The notes: generated by a model not told the origin, from the sequence alone. A stretch of DNA of 64,000 nt from F22 sp963668535 (GCA_963668535.1 OY764867.1:1550001-1614000), one strand, 5' to 3'. Shown: positions 35,428 to 44,880, counted from the first letter of the stretch. A program made the numbers and translations.

Positions 35428-37518
35428 CTACGAGTTTGCACCAGGAACATTAGGTTGAACTGCAGCATTAATTTTGCGTACGCCGTTCACACAACGTTCA
35501 AGCTCTACGAACTTACCATTCGGATTTTGCGCTACCATGATGTAGTCACCAATTTTAGTAGGAGTGTAGTCCGCTGTGATAGCCCACTTGTCATCACCTT
35601 TTGTGATTTTGGTTGGATGTTCTGTACCAGCACACTCAATAATATATGCAACACCAGCTTTAGCAGCTGTGATATTAGTAAGCACCTTGTCGGCTGTATT
35701 GCTAGAAGTCTCAAACCAGAATCCCTTTGTCGCATCTAGAGTTGTTGCATCAACTGCAGCTGTGACTGATGGCTTGTTCATAAAACAAACTTGATGTTGA
35801 AACTCGTTTTCTTTTAGAGTCTCTAGGCTGCCAAACTTCTTGCCTACGAACTCTGCAGTAGAACCTTCCTTCCAGTATGACATACCCCATACTTTTTCAA
35901 GGAACTGTTGCATCTTGACGCTGTACATTTCTCCAGGAAGAAACTCAACATGCTGGAAGTTACCAGGTACATCCATAAACATCAAAGGAATATTCTTCAT
36001 GTATGAAAGCCACTCAATACGAATTTCAGTATCAGGTAGCACGTGCAAGTAACTGTCAGGACCAGTGAAGTCTGTGTTTTGGCCGTACTTTGCTCGTACA
36101 TTTTCAATATACCATCCCTTATGGGCAGCATTCAAGTATAGTGTGTGACCATCAAGGTCTTGTTCGTCAACGATAGACATCGCTACTTCAGCTGCAAAAG
36201 CTTTAATGACTTCAAGCATATTCGCTTCAGTATAAGTGCGGTAGTCAGCTTCGTCATGAAGCATCATCTTGTTTTCATGATAGTAACGTACAAGAGTATA
36301 AAAGAAACCTGTACCTGCATTCATGAAGTGACCAGGCATATCTTTCGTTGGAGCAATGAAGATACCAAGCATACGACGCTTGTTTTGTTCTACTTGTGCA
36401 GTCTCAAGAATACCCAAAAGAGCAAACTCAATCATAGTCCACTTGATAGGGTCAGACCCGCTCTTGTTCAAGTAACCATAATATCGTCTTTCAAGTTTTT
36501 TGTAGCTGCCAAATGATACCTTGATCATTGCATCGTCAACATAGGCAATTTCAGGTTGAATTTCCATTCCGCCCTTAGAAACATCACCTTCTTGATAAGA
36601 TTGTGAGTAGCTATCAAAGAAAGCTCCAAGCATGACTTCTTTGTCTTGTACACCGTAACGTACAGGGAAAGGAGTTACACGCTTTTTAAGTACACGAGCA
36701 ATCAAAGCATCAGCACGACGAACTAAGTATTGTTCTGGGATACCACTTTCAGAGAAACCAATTTCAGTTGTAGCAAACTCACCAGTTGCTAAGCGGTTAG
36801 CATCCAGCATGTTGTTTTCATGCAAGAAAGCATAGCGGTTACGAACATATGCACCATAGCTTCTGAATTCTGTGTTAAAAGCAGATTCGTCTTCATCTGA
36901 TGCTACTGAAGTGTTTGCAACTGATGGGGTCTTAGCTATTTGATTCCAACGACGCTTCAGGTTGAAATACTCATTCTCAATACCGAAAAGGTGAGTGGCA
37001 GTCGTGCCAGGGCCATTGATATTCATAGTTGATACGTTTGCTGTTGCTACAGGTAGATCAGGAGCAGCTGCGCGCATGCTCTGAACAAAACCATTAGCTA
37101 AAGTTTGAAGACTCTCTAGTGTGACAGTGCCTTGAGGAGCTGCTGGAGCTGCACCATTGTTCTCTCCTTCAGTAGGAACTGCAGGGTTACTACCTGGCGT
37201 CTGCTCTCCATCAATAGGAGCAAAAGCACTTGAAAGTGTTGCATGCAGTTGGTTCAGTTGTTCTTGTGAAATAGTAGGACCTTGTGCATTTGCCCCTTCA
37301 CTATTTCCTTCTCCTTCTTCTTCACCATCTCCTTCATCCCCGCTGTTTTCAGCAGAAGTGATATCATCTAGCAAGGAAGACCCAAACTGGTCTTGGTATG
37401 CAGCTAGGACTGTAGGCCACTGTTCTTTAGTAAGATTAGTTTGCTTGCCAGCAGGAACAGGGAAGCCTAGTGCAGACAAAAGAGAGCGAACTCTCATTGT
37501 TACGGTTGTACGATTCAT
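35428..37518 (-). CDS. Major capsid protein with N-terminal scaffold-like domain
   Basis: 696 residues, longer than a usual HK97-type capsid protein. Residues 1-190 are an acidic, Gly/Pro/Glu-rich extension (TSAENSGDEGDGEEEGEG) that resembles a fused scaffolding delta domain. The HK97-like core follows from about residue 195 (ENEYFNLKRRWNQIAKTPSV). An Ig-like C-terminal module starts near residue 620. The protease gene immediately upstream supports proteolytic removal of the N-terminal region. Confidence 0.78.
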   Translation of the reverse strand: MNRTTVTMRVRSLLSALGFPVPAGKQTNLTKEQWPTVLAAYQDQFGSSLLDDITSAENSGDEGDGEEEGEGNSEGANAQGPTISQEQLNQLHATLSSAFAPIDGEQTPGSNPAVPTEGENNGAAPAAPQGTVTLESLQTLANGFVQSMRAAAPDLPVATANVSTMNINGPGTTATHLFGIENEYFNLKRRWNQIAKTPSVANTSVASDEDESAFNTEFRSYGAYVRNRYAFLHENNMLDANRLATGEFATTEIGFSESGIPEQYLVRRADALIARVLKKRVTPFPVRYGVQDKEVMLGAFFDSYSQSYQEGDVSKGGMEIQPEIAYVDDAMIKVSFGSYKKLERRYYGYLNKSGSDPIKWTMIEFALLGILETAQVEQNKRRMLGIFIAPTKDMPGHFMNAGTGFFYTLVRYYHENKMMLHDEADYRTYTEANMLEVIKAFAAEVAMSIVDEQDLDGHTLYLNAAHKGWYIENVRAKYGQNTDFTGPDSYLHVLPDTEIRIEWLSYMKNIPLMFMDVPGNFQHVEFLPGEMYSVKMQQFLEKVWGMSYWKEGSTAEFVGKKFGSLETLKENEFQHQVCFMNKPSVTAAVDATTLDATKGFWFETSSNTADKVLTNITAAKAGVAYIIECAGTEHPTKITKGDDKWAITADYTPTKIGDYIMVAQNPNGKFVELERCVNGVRKINAAVQPNVPGANS

Positions 37519-37534
37519 TGTCTATTGGTTTTAG

Positions 37535-38482
37535 TTATAAAATTTTATTTACACGAGAGTTGAGCATCTTGGATGCATAGTCCAATCCTAGCTGATACGC
37601 TTTCTCGCATGCTTCTTCAAATGTACAGATACCATCGATAAGGCCTTTTTCAATGGCCACATCCGATTGGAAAGTTTCACCTCTGAATACAGGATCTTCA
37701 CTTGACATGTTGGTAAGCTGCTTACGTCGACGGATTGCCAAGTGAAAGTGAGCATTAAGAGGGTCTAATTCTTCTTCTATTACTTGTTTAGGCTTGCCAT
37801 CTAGCAAGTCTTCATATTTTTTGTTCTTGAGGTCTGAACCTGTAGACTTTACTACAATCTCTGTGAGCCCCCACTTTTCAAGAAGCTTGTCCATGTTATA
37901 AGTACGAAGCATAGTACCGATACACCCGATATTATCGAAGTGTGATACCGCATAAATGTGAGCACCTTGACTACCTATATAATAGGCAGCCGAGGCGCAA
38001 CATTTTTCTATAAACACAAAGATAGGCTTCGAAAGTGTTTGCATAGTATCTGTGAGGCGATCAAGATACCATGCTTCTCCCCCAGGAGAGTTGATATGTA
38101 AAAAGTGTACAGATATCGCAGGATTAGTGTCAGCTGCTTTCATATCCTTCTCAAGACGTTTGCTTGAAAAGTTGTAGCGACTAGCTGACGTAACTACACC
38201 CCAAACTCTATGATATGCTACAGAGTTTGTTGGAAGTTCGTTTGAATCATACTCAGAAGTGAGATTGATTTTTTGGTACATCTCAAGACTCATAGACTTG
38301 TTCAAGGCTTTCAGCTCATCTTGAGTCTTTTGGAAATACGTCTTAGACGGTCCAAAAAGAGACTTTGCCCCTATTGATGGAGCAGCTGTAGCTACATCAG
38401 CGATAAGGCTAGCTAAGCCAGCATCAGAGATGGCCAGCTGAGGTGTTGATACAAGTAATTGCAATAAGTAGTTCTCGTTCAT
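37535..38482 (-). CDS. Prohead protease, S49/ClpP-like
   Basis: 315 residues from ATG 38482. A crotonase-fold serine protease: LHINSPGGEAWYLDRL near residue 129, nucleophile S164 in CCASAAYYIGS, then DNIGCIGTML near 183, the SppA/ClpP order of motifs. It probably matures the capsid scaffold domain. The longer open frame to 38524 would overlap late promoter P1, so 38482 is preferred. 16 bp upstream of the capsid gene. Confidence 0.82.
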   Translation of the reverse strand: MNENYLLQLLVSTPQLAISDAGLASLIADVATAAPSIGAKSLFGPSKTYFQKTQDELKALNKSMSLEMYQKINLTSEYDSNELPTNSVAYHRVWGVVTSASRYNFSSKRLEKDMKAADTNPAISVHFLHINSPGGEAWYLDRLTDTMQTLSKPIFVFIEKCCASAAYYIGSQGAHIYAVSHFDNIGCIGTMLRTYNMDKLLEKWGLTEIVVKSTGSDLKNKKYEDLLDGKPKQVIEEELDPLNAHFHLAIRRRKQLTNMSSEDPVFRGETFQSDVAIEKGLIDGICTFEEACEKAYQLGLDYASKMLNSRVNKIL

Positions 38483-38505
38483 ATGTATTGCTTTTTTCTT
38501 TTCCA

Positions 38506-38540
38506 CGAAAATAGCGCAATACATTATTATATAGAAGGAC
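38506..38540 (-). promoter_or_regulatory. Phage late promoter P1 (capsid operon)
   Basis: Minus strand: GTCCTTCT (38540-38533), 19 bp, TATTTTCG (38513-38506), 23 bp before ATG 38482. The -7 box deviates at one base (TTCG instead of TTTG). Confidence 0.68.
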
Positions 38541-38884
38541 TACAAAATGGGGTCAATTCCCTGATAATCCACCTTGAGAATAGAGGTGTTGAGATTCTGA
38601 ACCACCGATATCTTACATGGGATATCGATTGAACCGATAGTGATGGGCATGTGATCTAGATCCTTGAGGTGAAGAATACCTTGACGCGTTTGGCCAAAAA
38701 GATGGGCTTCTTCGTCTGAAATACGGTCAATTGTGATGGATTGACTAATAGAGTGTGTGGTCCCAGATGCTGTATTATTGTTAACGGGACTAATAGTAAA
38801 AGGCTGGTCGGCAACAAAATCGTATTTGTTAGCAGCTGATCCATTGATTAACTGGATGGTGATAAGTGTGGATAATTCTTTCAT
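38540..38884 (-). CDS. Hypothetical protein upstream of the capsid operon
   Basis: 114 residues, beta-rich (MKELSTLITIQLINGSAANK), no motif. It precedes P1 and may belong to either the early/middle or the structural operon. Confidence 0.5.
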   Translation of the reverse strand: MKELSTLITIQLINGSAANKYDFVADQPFTISPVNNNTASGTTHSISQSITIDRISDEEAHLFGQTRQGILHLKDLDHMPITIGSIDIPCKISVVQNLNTSILKVDYQGIDPIL

Positions 38885-38954
38885 ATTTTTTTTAGTTGGA
38901 AAATAACGGACAAATTGTACAGTTGGTCAACAAGAAAAATTGAGCGATTTAACT

Positions 38955-39452
38955 TTATTTATATACTTGGGCTTCTGTGAGGTATGATTCCTTGACTTTA
39001 CGGTTATGACGATTGAAGTTCTTGAGTAACCCATCAGCAGAAATAGACTTGAGATTATATCGGTCAATAAATTCGTGTACTACATCTATGTTACGTTTTT
39101 TGCGTCCTTGGTGTATATTCTTGTAGATCACATGATGTAATTCCATATCGAACATTAGCTTGACGTGTGAATCAAATTCTTTGACTCCCCTCGTAGAGAT
39201 ATAGTTATATATCTTAGGATCCTTGCCATTACGTTTACAAGGAATCGCGACAACAATATTATGCTCTACTGGAGGTGATGCATTCTTTGGCTTCATCTTG
39301 AGTAGGTCATACAGTAAACAGTATAGTTCTTCACATCTCCCAAAGTGGGCAGCTGATTCTTCCAGCTCATTATCTGGAGCTGGATCTTCCGCATATTTGG
39401 CCATTAGATATTCGGCCAAATAGGGTCTAATTTTAAATTTAATGGTCTCCAT
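38955..39452 (-). CDS. Hypothetical phage protein, possible DNA-binding
   Basis: 165 residues, basic C-terminal half (HQGRKKRNIDVVHEFIDRYN, then NFNRHNRKVKESY). The C-terminal pattern looks like a helix-turn-helix-type recognition region. It lies right after the GACCAACC repeat cluster, so an origin-binding or middle-regulatory role is conceivable. Confidence 0.5.
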   Translation of the reverse strand: METIKFKIRPYLAEYLMAKYAEDPAPDNELEESAAHFGRCEELYCLLYDLLKMKPKNASPPVEHNIVVAIPCKRNGKDPKIYNYISTRGVKEFDSHVKLMFDMELHHVIYKNIHQGRKKRNIDVVHEFIDRYNLKSISADGLLKNFNRHNRKVKESYLTEAQVYK

Positions 39453-39526
39453 TTCGATTTTTGCTTATAAATTGTAAGTTGAGAAATAAATAAATTTTTC
39501 TGCCTGTATCGTTGTGTCTAAAAAAG

Positions 39527-39834
39527 CGACCAACCGACCAACCGACCAACCAAGGGGTACTTGTGAATTAGAAAAGTGCTGGTACACAGTAATGTTGCTT
39601 TTCTGATGTGGTTGGTCGTGGTTGGTTTTAGCACCAACAACCGAACCAACCGTTGGTCCAACTCTTGACCAACCACAAAACCAACCAGACCAACCACGAC
39701 CAACCAAAACCAACTAATATACATACTATACTATATACTAAAAATATACTTATATATACTATGAATAAAGGGATAGAGGTTCTTTTCTATAGGGTTTGTT
39801 TTTCTTGTTGGTTGGTCGGTTGGTCGGTTGGTCG
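39527..39834. repeat. GACCAACC iteron cluster with AT-rich centre; candidate replication origin
   Basis: Thirteen CCAACC/GGTTGG hexamers: forward at 39530, 39538, 39546, 39646, 39669, 39681, 39690, 39700; reverse at 39610, 39620, 39810, 39818, 39826. The outer triplets form a perfect 27-bp inverted repeat (39527-39553 and 39808-39834) built of three GACCAACC octamers each. Between them, 39713-39762 is a very AT-rich tract (TATATACT-type), as in unwinding elements. No gene is credible in 39465-39973; 39835-39973 shows nothing further. Confidence 0.6.
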
Positions 39835-39973
39835 TGTTTTTCTGAAATCTCGGAGCGAAAAAAGAGTGTCTTTTTTTTGCTTTCCTGTGCGAATGACAAG
39901 ACTCGTGTAAATGTTCTATTTTTCGCATGCTTTCAAATTGTAATTAATTTCTAGACTGAAAATAAGTATATAT

Positions 39974-40163
39974 CTATTGAGTCTTTTTCTTGAAGCGTGG
40001 GTCAAGATATTTCCAGCCTAGAGTTTCTATTTTGTAGCACTCAGAGACTTTTTTAAAGTATCCGTACCAGTGCATCCTCCTTATGAGTTTGTCAAGTACA
40101 TAGTCGAAGATCTCTTAATCCATGAGCTGCTAGAAAGAGCTCGATACATTGTGTCTTGTTCAT
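39974..40163 (-). pseudogene. Small phage gene split by a frameshift
   Basis: Frame 1 from ATG 40163 reads MNKTQCIELFLAAHGL. The other frame then reads EIFDYVLDKLIRRMHWYGYF and on to a TAG at 39974-39976 (ending DPRFKKKTQ). Joining them needs a +1 shift at TTA-A-GAG near 40115. Together they give about 62 residues of convincing coding sequence. It starts 2 bp after the upstream gene. Either a recent indel or a programmed shift. Confidence 0.55.
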
Positions 40164-40165
40164 TG

Positions 40166-40597
40166 TTACTTCGTTTTATTTGTTGGTATATAATACGGTG
40201 CTTCACCTAGTTGTCGTTTGATTTTCTGCTCCAAGTCTATGTCAAGAGACTTAGCCCATACAAATAGAAATGTAAGAGCATGAGGGATTGTATGCTCCAA
40301 GTCTGTATCACACAATATTTTACACAGATCATATGCATTCCCTGTAAGATCCTTTTCCTTAATTGAATTAAATCCTTCATCCATGTTATATAGCTCAGCG
40401 TCTTTCTTTGTGCCTCCAGCGAGATATAATAAGGTTATTGCAGCTTTTGTGAGCTTGTATTCTACAATGCATCCATCTGTTACCTGAGTTACATAATGAA
40501 TTGCACGCATCAAGGTACCTTCTATCCAAACAACTCTGTGCGCATTCCCTCTACTGGTGATGAGGTTGATCTCTTCAGCTATTTTGTTTAAGTCCAT
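40166..40597 (-). CDS. Hypothetical early protein, weakly MazG-like
   Basis: 143 residues, helical. The C-terminal HALTFLFVWAKSLDIDLEQK resembles the last helices of MazG-type nucleotide pyrophosphohydrolases (a hydrophobic helix then LxIDLE), but the metal-binding ExxE pairs are not clear. In the early operon downstream of the primase-helicase. Confidence 0.5.
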   Translation of the reverse strand: MDLNKIAEEINLITSRGNAHRVVWIEGTLMRAIHYVTQVTDGCIVEYKLTKAAITLLYLAGGTKKDAELYNMDEGFNSIKEKDLTGNAYDLCKILCDTDLEHTIPHALTFLFVWAKSLDIDLEQKIKRQLGEAPYYIPTNKTK

Positions 40598-40607
40598 ATT
40601 TTTTTGT

Positions 40608-40826
40608 TTAATCGTTTAATTTTCGGCCACAGAAAGGGCAATAATTGATCTCAATCTCATCCTCATAGATATCAACATCGAGTGATTCTAGAGTCAATTG
40701 TTTTCTATCAGCATTCATATATACTTCAATGTTTCTGTCTTCGCACTCATCATCAACTTCAATTTCTATGTTGATGGATAAAATCCCTTGAGTTTTGTGC
40801 GGTTTGCAATAATCACATGTAGTCAT
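40608..40826 (-). CDS. Small zinc-ribbon protein
   Basis: 72 residues from ATG 40826. CDYC at residues 4-7 and CPFC at about 65-68 (NYCPFCGRKLND) form a rubredoxin-like zinc ribbon around an acidic core. Such small zinc proteins are common in phage early operons. The frame extends upstream to 40910 inside the primase gene, but the internal ATG gives the intact ribbon. Confidence 0.6.
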   Translation of the reverse strand: MTTCDYCKPHKTQGILSINIEIEVDDECEDRNIEVYMNADRKQLTLESLDVDIYEDEIEINYCPFCGRKLND

Positions 40827-40848
40827 AATTAATTTTGTTATATAGTTA

Positions 40849-43800
40849 TTAATATGGTAATTCTTCTCCAGGCTCATCATCAGCTGTAGGGGGCAGTATT
40901 TTTTTAACACCCATATGTGGACGGCTGTCCTCGTCGATGTGTTCTTCTAGATCTATACCGTAAAGTTCTTGGAATATGTCATAATTAATAGCTATACAAG
41001 ATGTGTTCTTATGCATCTTCTTGATTGTCTTAATCATATTCATATTGTTTTCATTATCAGTCATTGGAGTAGTCCCCATAGCGACTTCTTGTGTTTCCTC
41101 CCAAGAGAATTTATGTGCTTTGACCTGCCCAATATATGCAGGGTGAGAACGTAAGTTCTGCTGAATTGTAGATTGTGTTGCATTTTCTGAATTAAAGGTT
41201 GATTTTGCAAAGAGTAAGAAAACATTGCTTAATCGGATGTACATCACCTTTGTACTTTCAGAGAATGAAATTGTTTCTTGTTCTTTGCCATTTTGGATGG
41301 TGATTTTTTCTTGAGGTGATATATCATACTCACGCCCATATCGTACGGCACGCTGGTCTACAAGCCAGTCCATACATTTGAAGAAGATCGCAAGCTTATC
41401 AGTTGTATTGATAAGTTCTGCTTGAAATTGGATTTTGTCCAGGGCAATCTTCTCGAACTCGTTATAAGTGAATGGTAACTCCAGAGAGCTATGTTCTTCA
41501 ATCAATCGGCATGTAGCCAGGAATAGTGACACTGTCTTCATGAGGCGGTCAATCTCAGCATTCTTGCTTAACTTCTCTTTTATATTTTCATAGCACTCTT
41601 TCTTGAGCTTACGAAAGTTATCCATTACTGCAGGGCGTAAATTGAGTACATCGAGCAACACGTTGGATAGACCTATCTTATTTGGATCCTCGATTTCCTT
41701 CAGTTTGTTGAATCGATCTATTTGCTCCTTAGTACGTTGACCTTTTGGTTTGGATACTTCACATACTATCACACGAGACATCAAAGCATTGTCATCTCGC
41801 TGTGGTGTTTCCTGACCGCAAATAATTACTGGAGCATAAACCTTGTCAATCTCAATGTCCTTGGTTCCTGCAGCTTTGCGTTTTTGCTTACCATCCCCGT
41901 CGTAGACAATACCTTTAAGGGCCTGAAACTTGTTGTCAGTAATGTCCTTGTTATTGTATTCGTCTAGTACAATAGGTACATCCCTAAAAGTTGACATCAG
42001 AGTTGCTAGGGCTGCGTCGCTACCAGTGTTGAGGTTGAATATGGATATTTTAGGACTTACAAACAATGAACGTATCGATATCGCAATCTGTGTTTTTCCA
42101 CCTGACATAGGACCCATAAAGAATGGCGCAGTAAACATACGGTCAAGGCTGTGTATATTTGAACGAAACGCACTCATTACTGCAAAGAGTATAGCCCACT
42201 TGCCATTGTTATTTATACTATACACTTGGTCCATTAAAGTAGCCCATTCCTTAAATGATACTTGCTTGTCTTCTGGCACTGGTTTGTAGACTAGTTGTTC
42301 TATCATTTCGTATTTATCAGAATTCTTTCCACTGCCAGCATAGATAGTAGAAAATGCAGGCAAATAGTAATTCTTATTTTCGTGAGTACATACACCTAGT
42401 TCATCACTAGCTGTAAATATACCTTTGCCATCGACGTGGTGGTATATGCCATTGGCAAATGCAAAGAACTGTTCATCTAAACGTTTAGATGTGCCATCTT
42501 CTTGTTGGTTCCCATACACTTCAACTTCGGTGCAAGTAATAAAGTGGCGACTCATAAACTCACGTATCTTTACCCAGTGGTAGTCAGTACCATTAGTGAA
42601 GTTGACTGCCTCAAGATTAATCAATTGCTCTTCTATACTCGCTTTGCGTAACAGTGCTTTGGATGTCACTTCTATGAATAGAGGAGTTTTATAGTATCTG
42701 CGATTAATTTTAATTACACGTTTGTTCTCATCTGGATTGTCACTATAGATGTGCAGCAATGGCTCCATGAAAAAATCACCTACTTGAGTAATCCCGCCTT
42801 TTTCATTGATAAACATGTAGCATAGGGGAATTCCTTTTTTGTTGACTTTAGGAAAATAGCCACATTGTCTGAGCATCTTTTTATAGAGATCATTCTCTTC
42901 TACATAGCTTGGAATCTCGTTTGGGTCTGATATATCTTCATATTCGTCTTCATCGTCGCTACGTTGGGCAGATAATTTCTTAGCCCCTTTTCTTTTCTCT
43001 AGGTATGGAGCTATAAGTTTCTCCAGTGCAGCTTTCCCAAGGCCCAGTGCTTTTTGCCACTTACTGAAGTTTACGATACGTACTGAATCATCAGCATAGG
43101 CAATTACTTCAGCACATCTTTTGGCTACTACTGATTTATCGACAACATCAGATTTAATCAATAGGCCATATAGACTGATATACTCGTTGATAAATGGAGA
43201 GTATGTATCTGTGTAGTTTGGGTTCGTTTCATAGCCCTCTTCATCTGTTTCGCCATCTTCAATAGCTTGATCATTATGCACCTTACCAGGAATAAGTACT
43301 TGAATGTTTTCGATTCCTCGAGTAAACATCTGCACTAAAGCTTTGGTGATATCCATTTCTTGACTCAAGACATTTGTCTCACCTACAAATCCTAACTTCT
43401 TATGGCTACAAGTGAAGTAATTCCAAGTACTACGTAGTGTTTGGATTTGGGTATAGTCTGGAACGCCTTTGACTAGAATAGCTGCTTGCTGCCCACTCGC
43501 TTCTACAAATTCCTCAAGCTCATCAGTGATAAGACAGGCTTCATTTTTGTCGGGATAATTGGCAAGATCCTCAAGCCCATAGATGCCTGGCTTCATGTCT
43601 TCTTCCTGAGGAAGGTTGTTGCGTTCTGTTTTGACAGTACGTTCAATGGCTTCTTCTTTAGCCTTGAATACTTCAGCTATTTTCCTGCAGTAGTTATAGC
43701 GCAAATTATTACTCTTGACTTTTGCGGCCATCTTGCATAGCTTCTGAACGAACTTGTCCTTCTCTGCCATAGAATCGTCATCACGCTGGAGCACTGCACC

Positions 43801-44880
43801 AAAGTATGTGATGATATCTACAATGTGACTTTCTAGTTCCTTCTTAGTTTTATATGTATGTTCCTGAGCAAAGTCATCAGGATCTATGCCATCAGGTAGT
43901 TGGATAGCTTCCACACCTAGTCCAGCTTCAAGTAATAGTTCGCAAGACTTGAGGCTCGCTTTTATACCAGCCTTGTCAGAGTCATAGCACAGTACTACAT
44001 TCTTGCAGAAACGAGAGATAAGTTTTACTTGCGCATCTGTTAGCGCGGTGCCACTACCAGCTACGACATTTTCCACTCCGTTGGCAGCCATAGATAGGAC
44101 ATCAAACTGACCTTCCATAAGATATACTTTATCAGCTCTACTGATTGCATTCTTAGCTTGGAATAAGCCGTATAAATTATCTCCTTTATGATACAGATCA
44201 GTCTCTCCAGTGTTTTGATATTTGCCTGCGTTCTCACGGTCTTTGACCATGCGACCTGTGAACCCGATAGGGTGGCCACTGATATCGTAGAACGGAAATA
44301 TAATTCTATCCTGGAATACATCATAGGTAAATCCCTTGGGTGACTTAGCTGTGACGTTGACATCGATTAGGGACTGTTCACTTACACCTCTAGTTTTGAA
44401 ATCTTTCTTGAGGACATTACCTTCAGGGGCATAGCCTACACCATACTTCGCTAGTATAGGATTGTCTAGTGAATAGCCTCTCTTTGCAAGGAAATCGGCT
44501 CCATCGCAAAGATGAGATTGGAAAAATTCAGCTGCTTCAGCTGCTGTAGCTTGTAAGGACTCTTGCCTTTGATACTTTTCAATGTTTTCTTTGCTAGGTT
44601 GTTCTATCTCGATACCTGCTTTCTTAGCGCACCAGCATAGGGCTTCGTATTTAGTGAATTTAAAATACTCTTCTACGAATGTAAATACATCACCACCCGT
44701 GTCGCAAGCAAAGCATTTGAACATCTGCTTAGCTCTAGATACATACATTGATGCATTATGATCATCATGAAAAGGGCATTTACCTACATAATTGGCACCC
44801 ACTCGTCTAAGTCTTATTAGCTCGCCAACGATATCGATTATGTCAAGTGCATTTTTGATTCTTTGATATTGATCACTCAT
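40849..44880 (-). CDS. Primase-helicase fusion
   Basis: 1343 residues. N-terminal CHC2 zinc finger with C35, H38, C56, C59 (KCPFHDDHNA, KCFACDTGGD). A DnaG-like catalytic core follows with the toprim motif VYLMEGQFDVLSM near 250 and CYDSDKAGI near 290. The C-terminal half carries Walker A GPMSGGKTQ near 925 and Walker B PIVLDEYNN near 970. The phage thus has both primer synthesis and DNA unwinding on one chain and probably replicates from its own origin. First large gene of the early operon. Confidence 0.85.
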   Translation of the reverse strand: MSDQYQRIKNALDIIDIVGELIRLRRVGANYVGKCPFHDDHNASMYVSRAKQMFKCFACDTGGDVFTFVEEYFKFTKYEALCWCAKKAGIEIEQPSKENIEKYQRQESLQATAAEAAEFFQSHLCDGADFLAKRGYSLDNPILAKYGVGYAPEGNVLKKDFKTRGVSEQSLIDVNVTAKSPKGFTYDVFQDRIIFPFYDISGHPIGFTGRMVKDRENAGKYQNTGETDLYHKGDNLYGLFQAKNAISRADKVYLMEGQFDVLSMAANGVENVVAGSGTALTDAQVKLISRFCKNVVLCYDSDKAGIKASLKSCELLLEAGLGVEAIQLPDGIDPDDFAQEHTYKTKKELESHIVDIITYFGAVLQRDDDSMAEKDKFVQKLCKMAAKVKSNNLRYNYCRKIAEVFKAKEEAIERTVKTERNNLPQEEDMKPGIYGLEDLANYPDKNEACLITDELEEFVEASGQQAAILVKGVPDYTQIQTLRSTWNYFTCSHKKLGFVGETNVLSQEMDITKALVQMFTRGIENIQVLIPGKVHNDQAIEDGETDEEGYETNPNYTDTYSPFINEYISLYGLLIKSDVVDKSVVAKRCAEVIAYADDSVRIVNFSKWQKALGLGKAALEKLIAPYLEKRKGAKKLSAQRSDDEDEYEDISDPNEIPSYVEENDLYKKMLRQCGYFPKVNKKGIPLCYMFINEKGGITQVGDFFMEPLLHIYSDNPDENKRVIKINRRYYKTPLFIEVTSKALLRKASIEEQLINLEAVNFTNGTDYHWVKIREFMSRHFITCTEVEVYGNQQEDGTSKRLDEQFFAFANGIYHHVDGKGIFTASDELGVCTHENKNYYLPAFSTIYAGSGKNSDKYEMIEQLVYKPVPEDKQVSFKEWATLMDQVYSINNNGKWAILFAVMSAFRSNIHSLDRMFTAPFFMGPMSGGKTQIAISIRSLFVSPKISIFNLNTGSDAALATLMSTFRDVPIVLDEYNNKDITDNKFQALKGIVYDGDGKQKRKAAGTKDIEIDKVYAPVIICGQETPQRDDNALMSRVIVCEVSKPKGQRTKEQIDRFNKLKEIEDPNKIGLSNVLLDVLNLRPAVMDNFRKLKKECYENIKEKLSKNAEIDRLMKTVSLFLATCRLIEEHSSLELPFTYNEFEKIALDKIQFQAELINTTDKLAIFFKCMDWLVDQRAVRYGREYDISPQEKITIQNGKEQETISFSESTKVMYIRLSNVFLLFAKSTFNSENATQSTIQQNLRSHPAYIGQVKAHKFSWEETQEVAMGTTPMTDNENNMNMIKTIKKMHKNTSCIAINYDIFQELYGIDLEEHIDEDSRPHMGVKKILPPTADDEPGEELPY

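Noticed and set aside
38880..38935. Possible fifth late promoter before the 38540-38884 gene
   Set aside because: A GTCCGTTA box is present, but no TAnnTTTG box lies 19 bp downstream; that distance falls on the ATG.
39465..39930. Short frames through the GACCAACC cluster, and the idea of a CRISPR array
   Set aside because: Their residues are only translations of the repeat (NRPTDQPT-type). Repeat units are 8 bp with irregular spacing on both strands and no spacers of uniform length, so this is not CRISPR.
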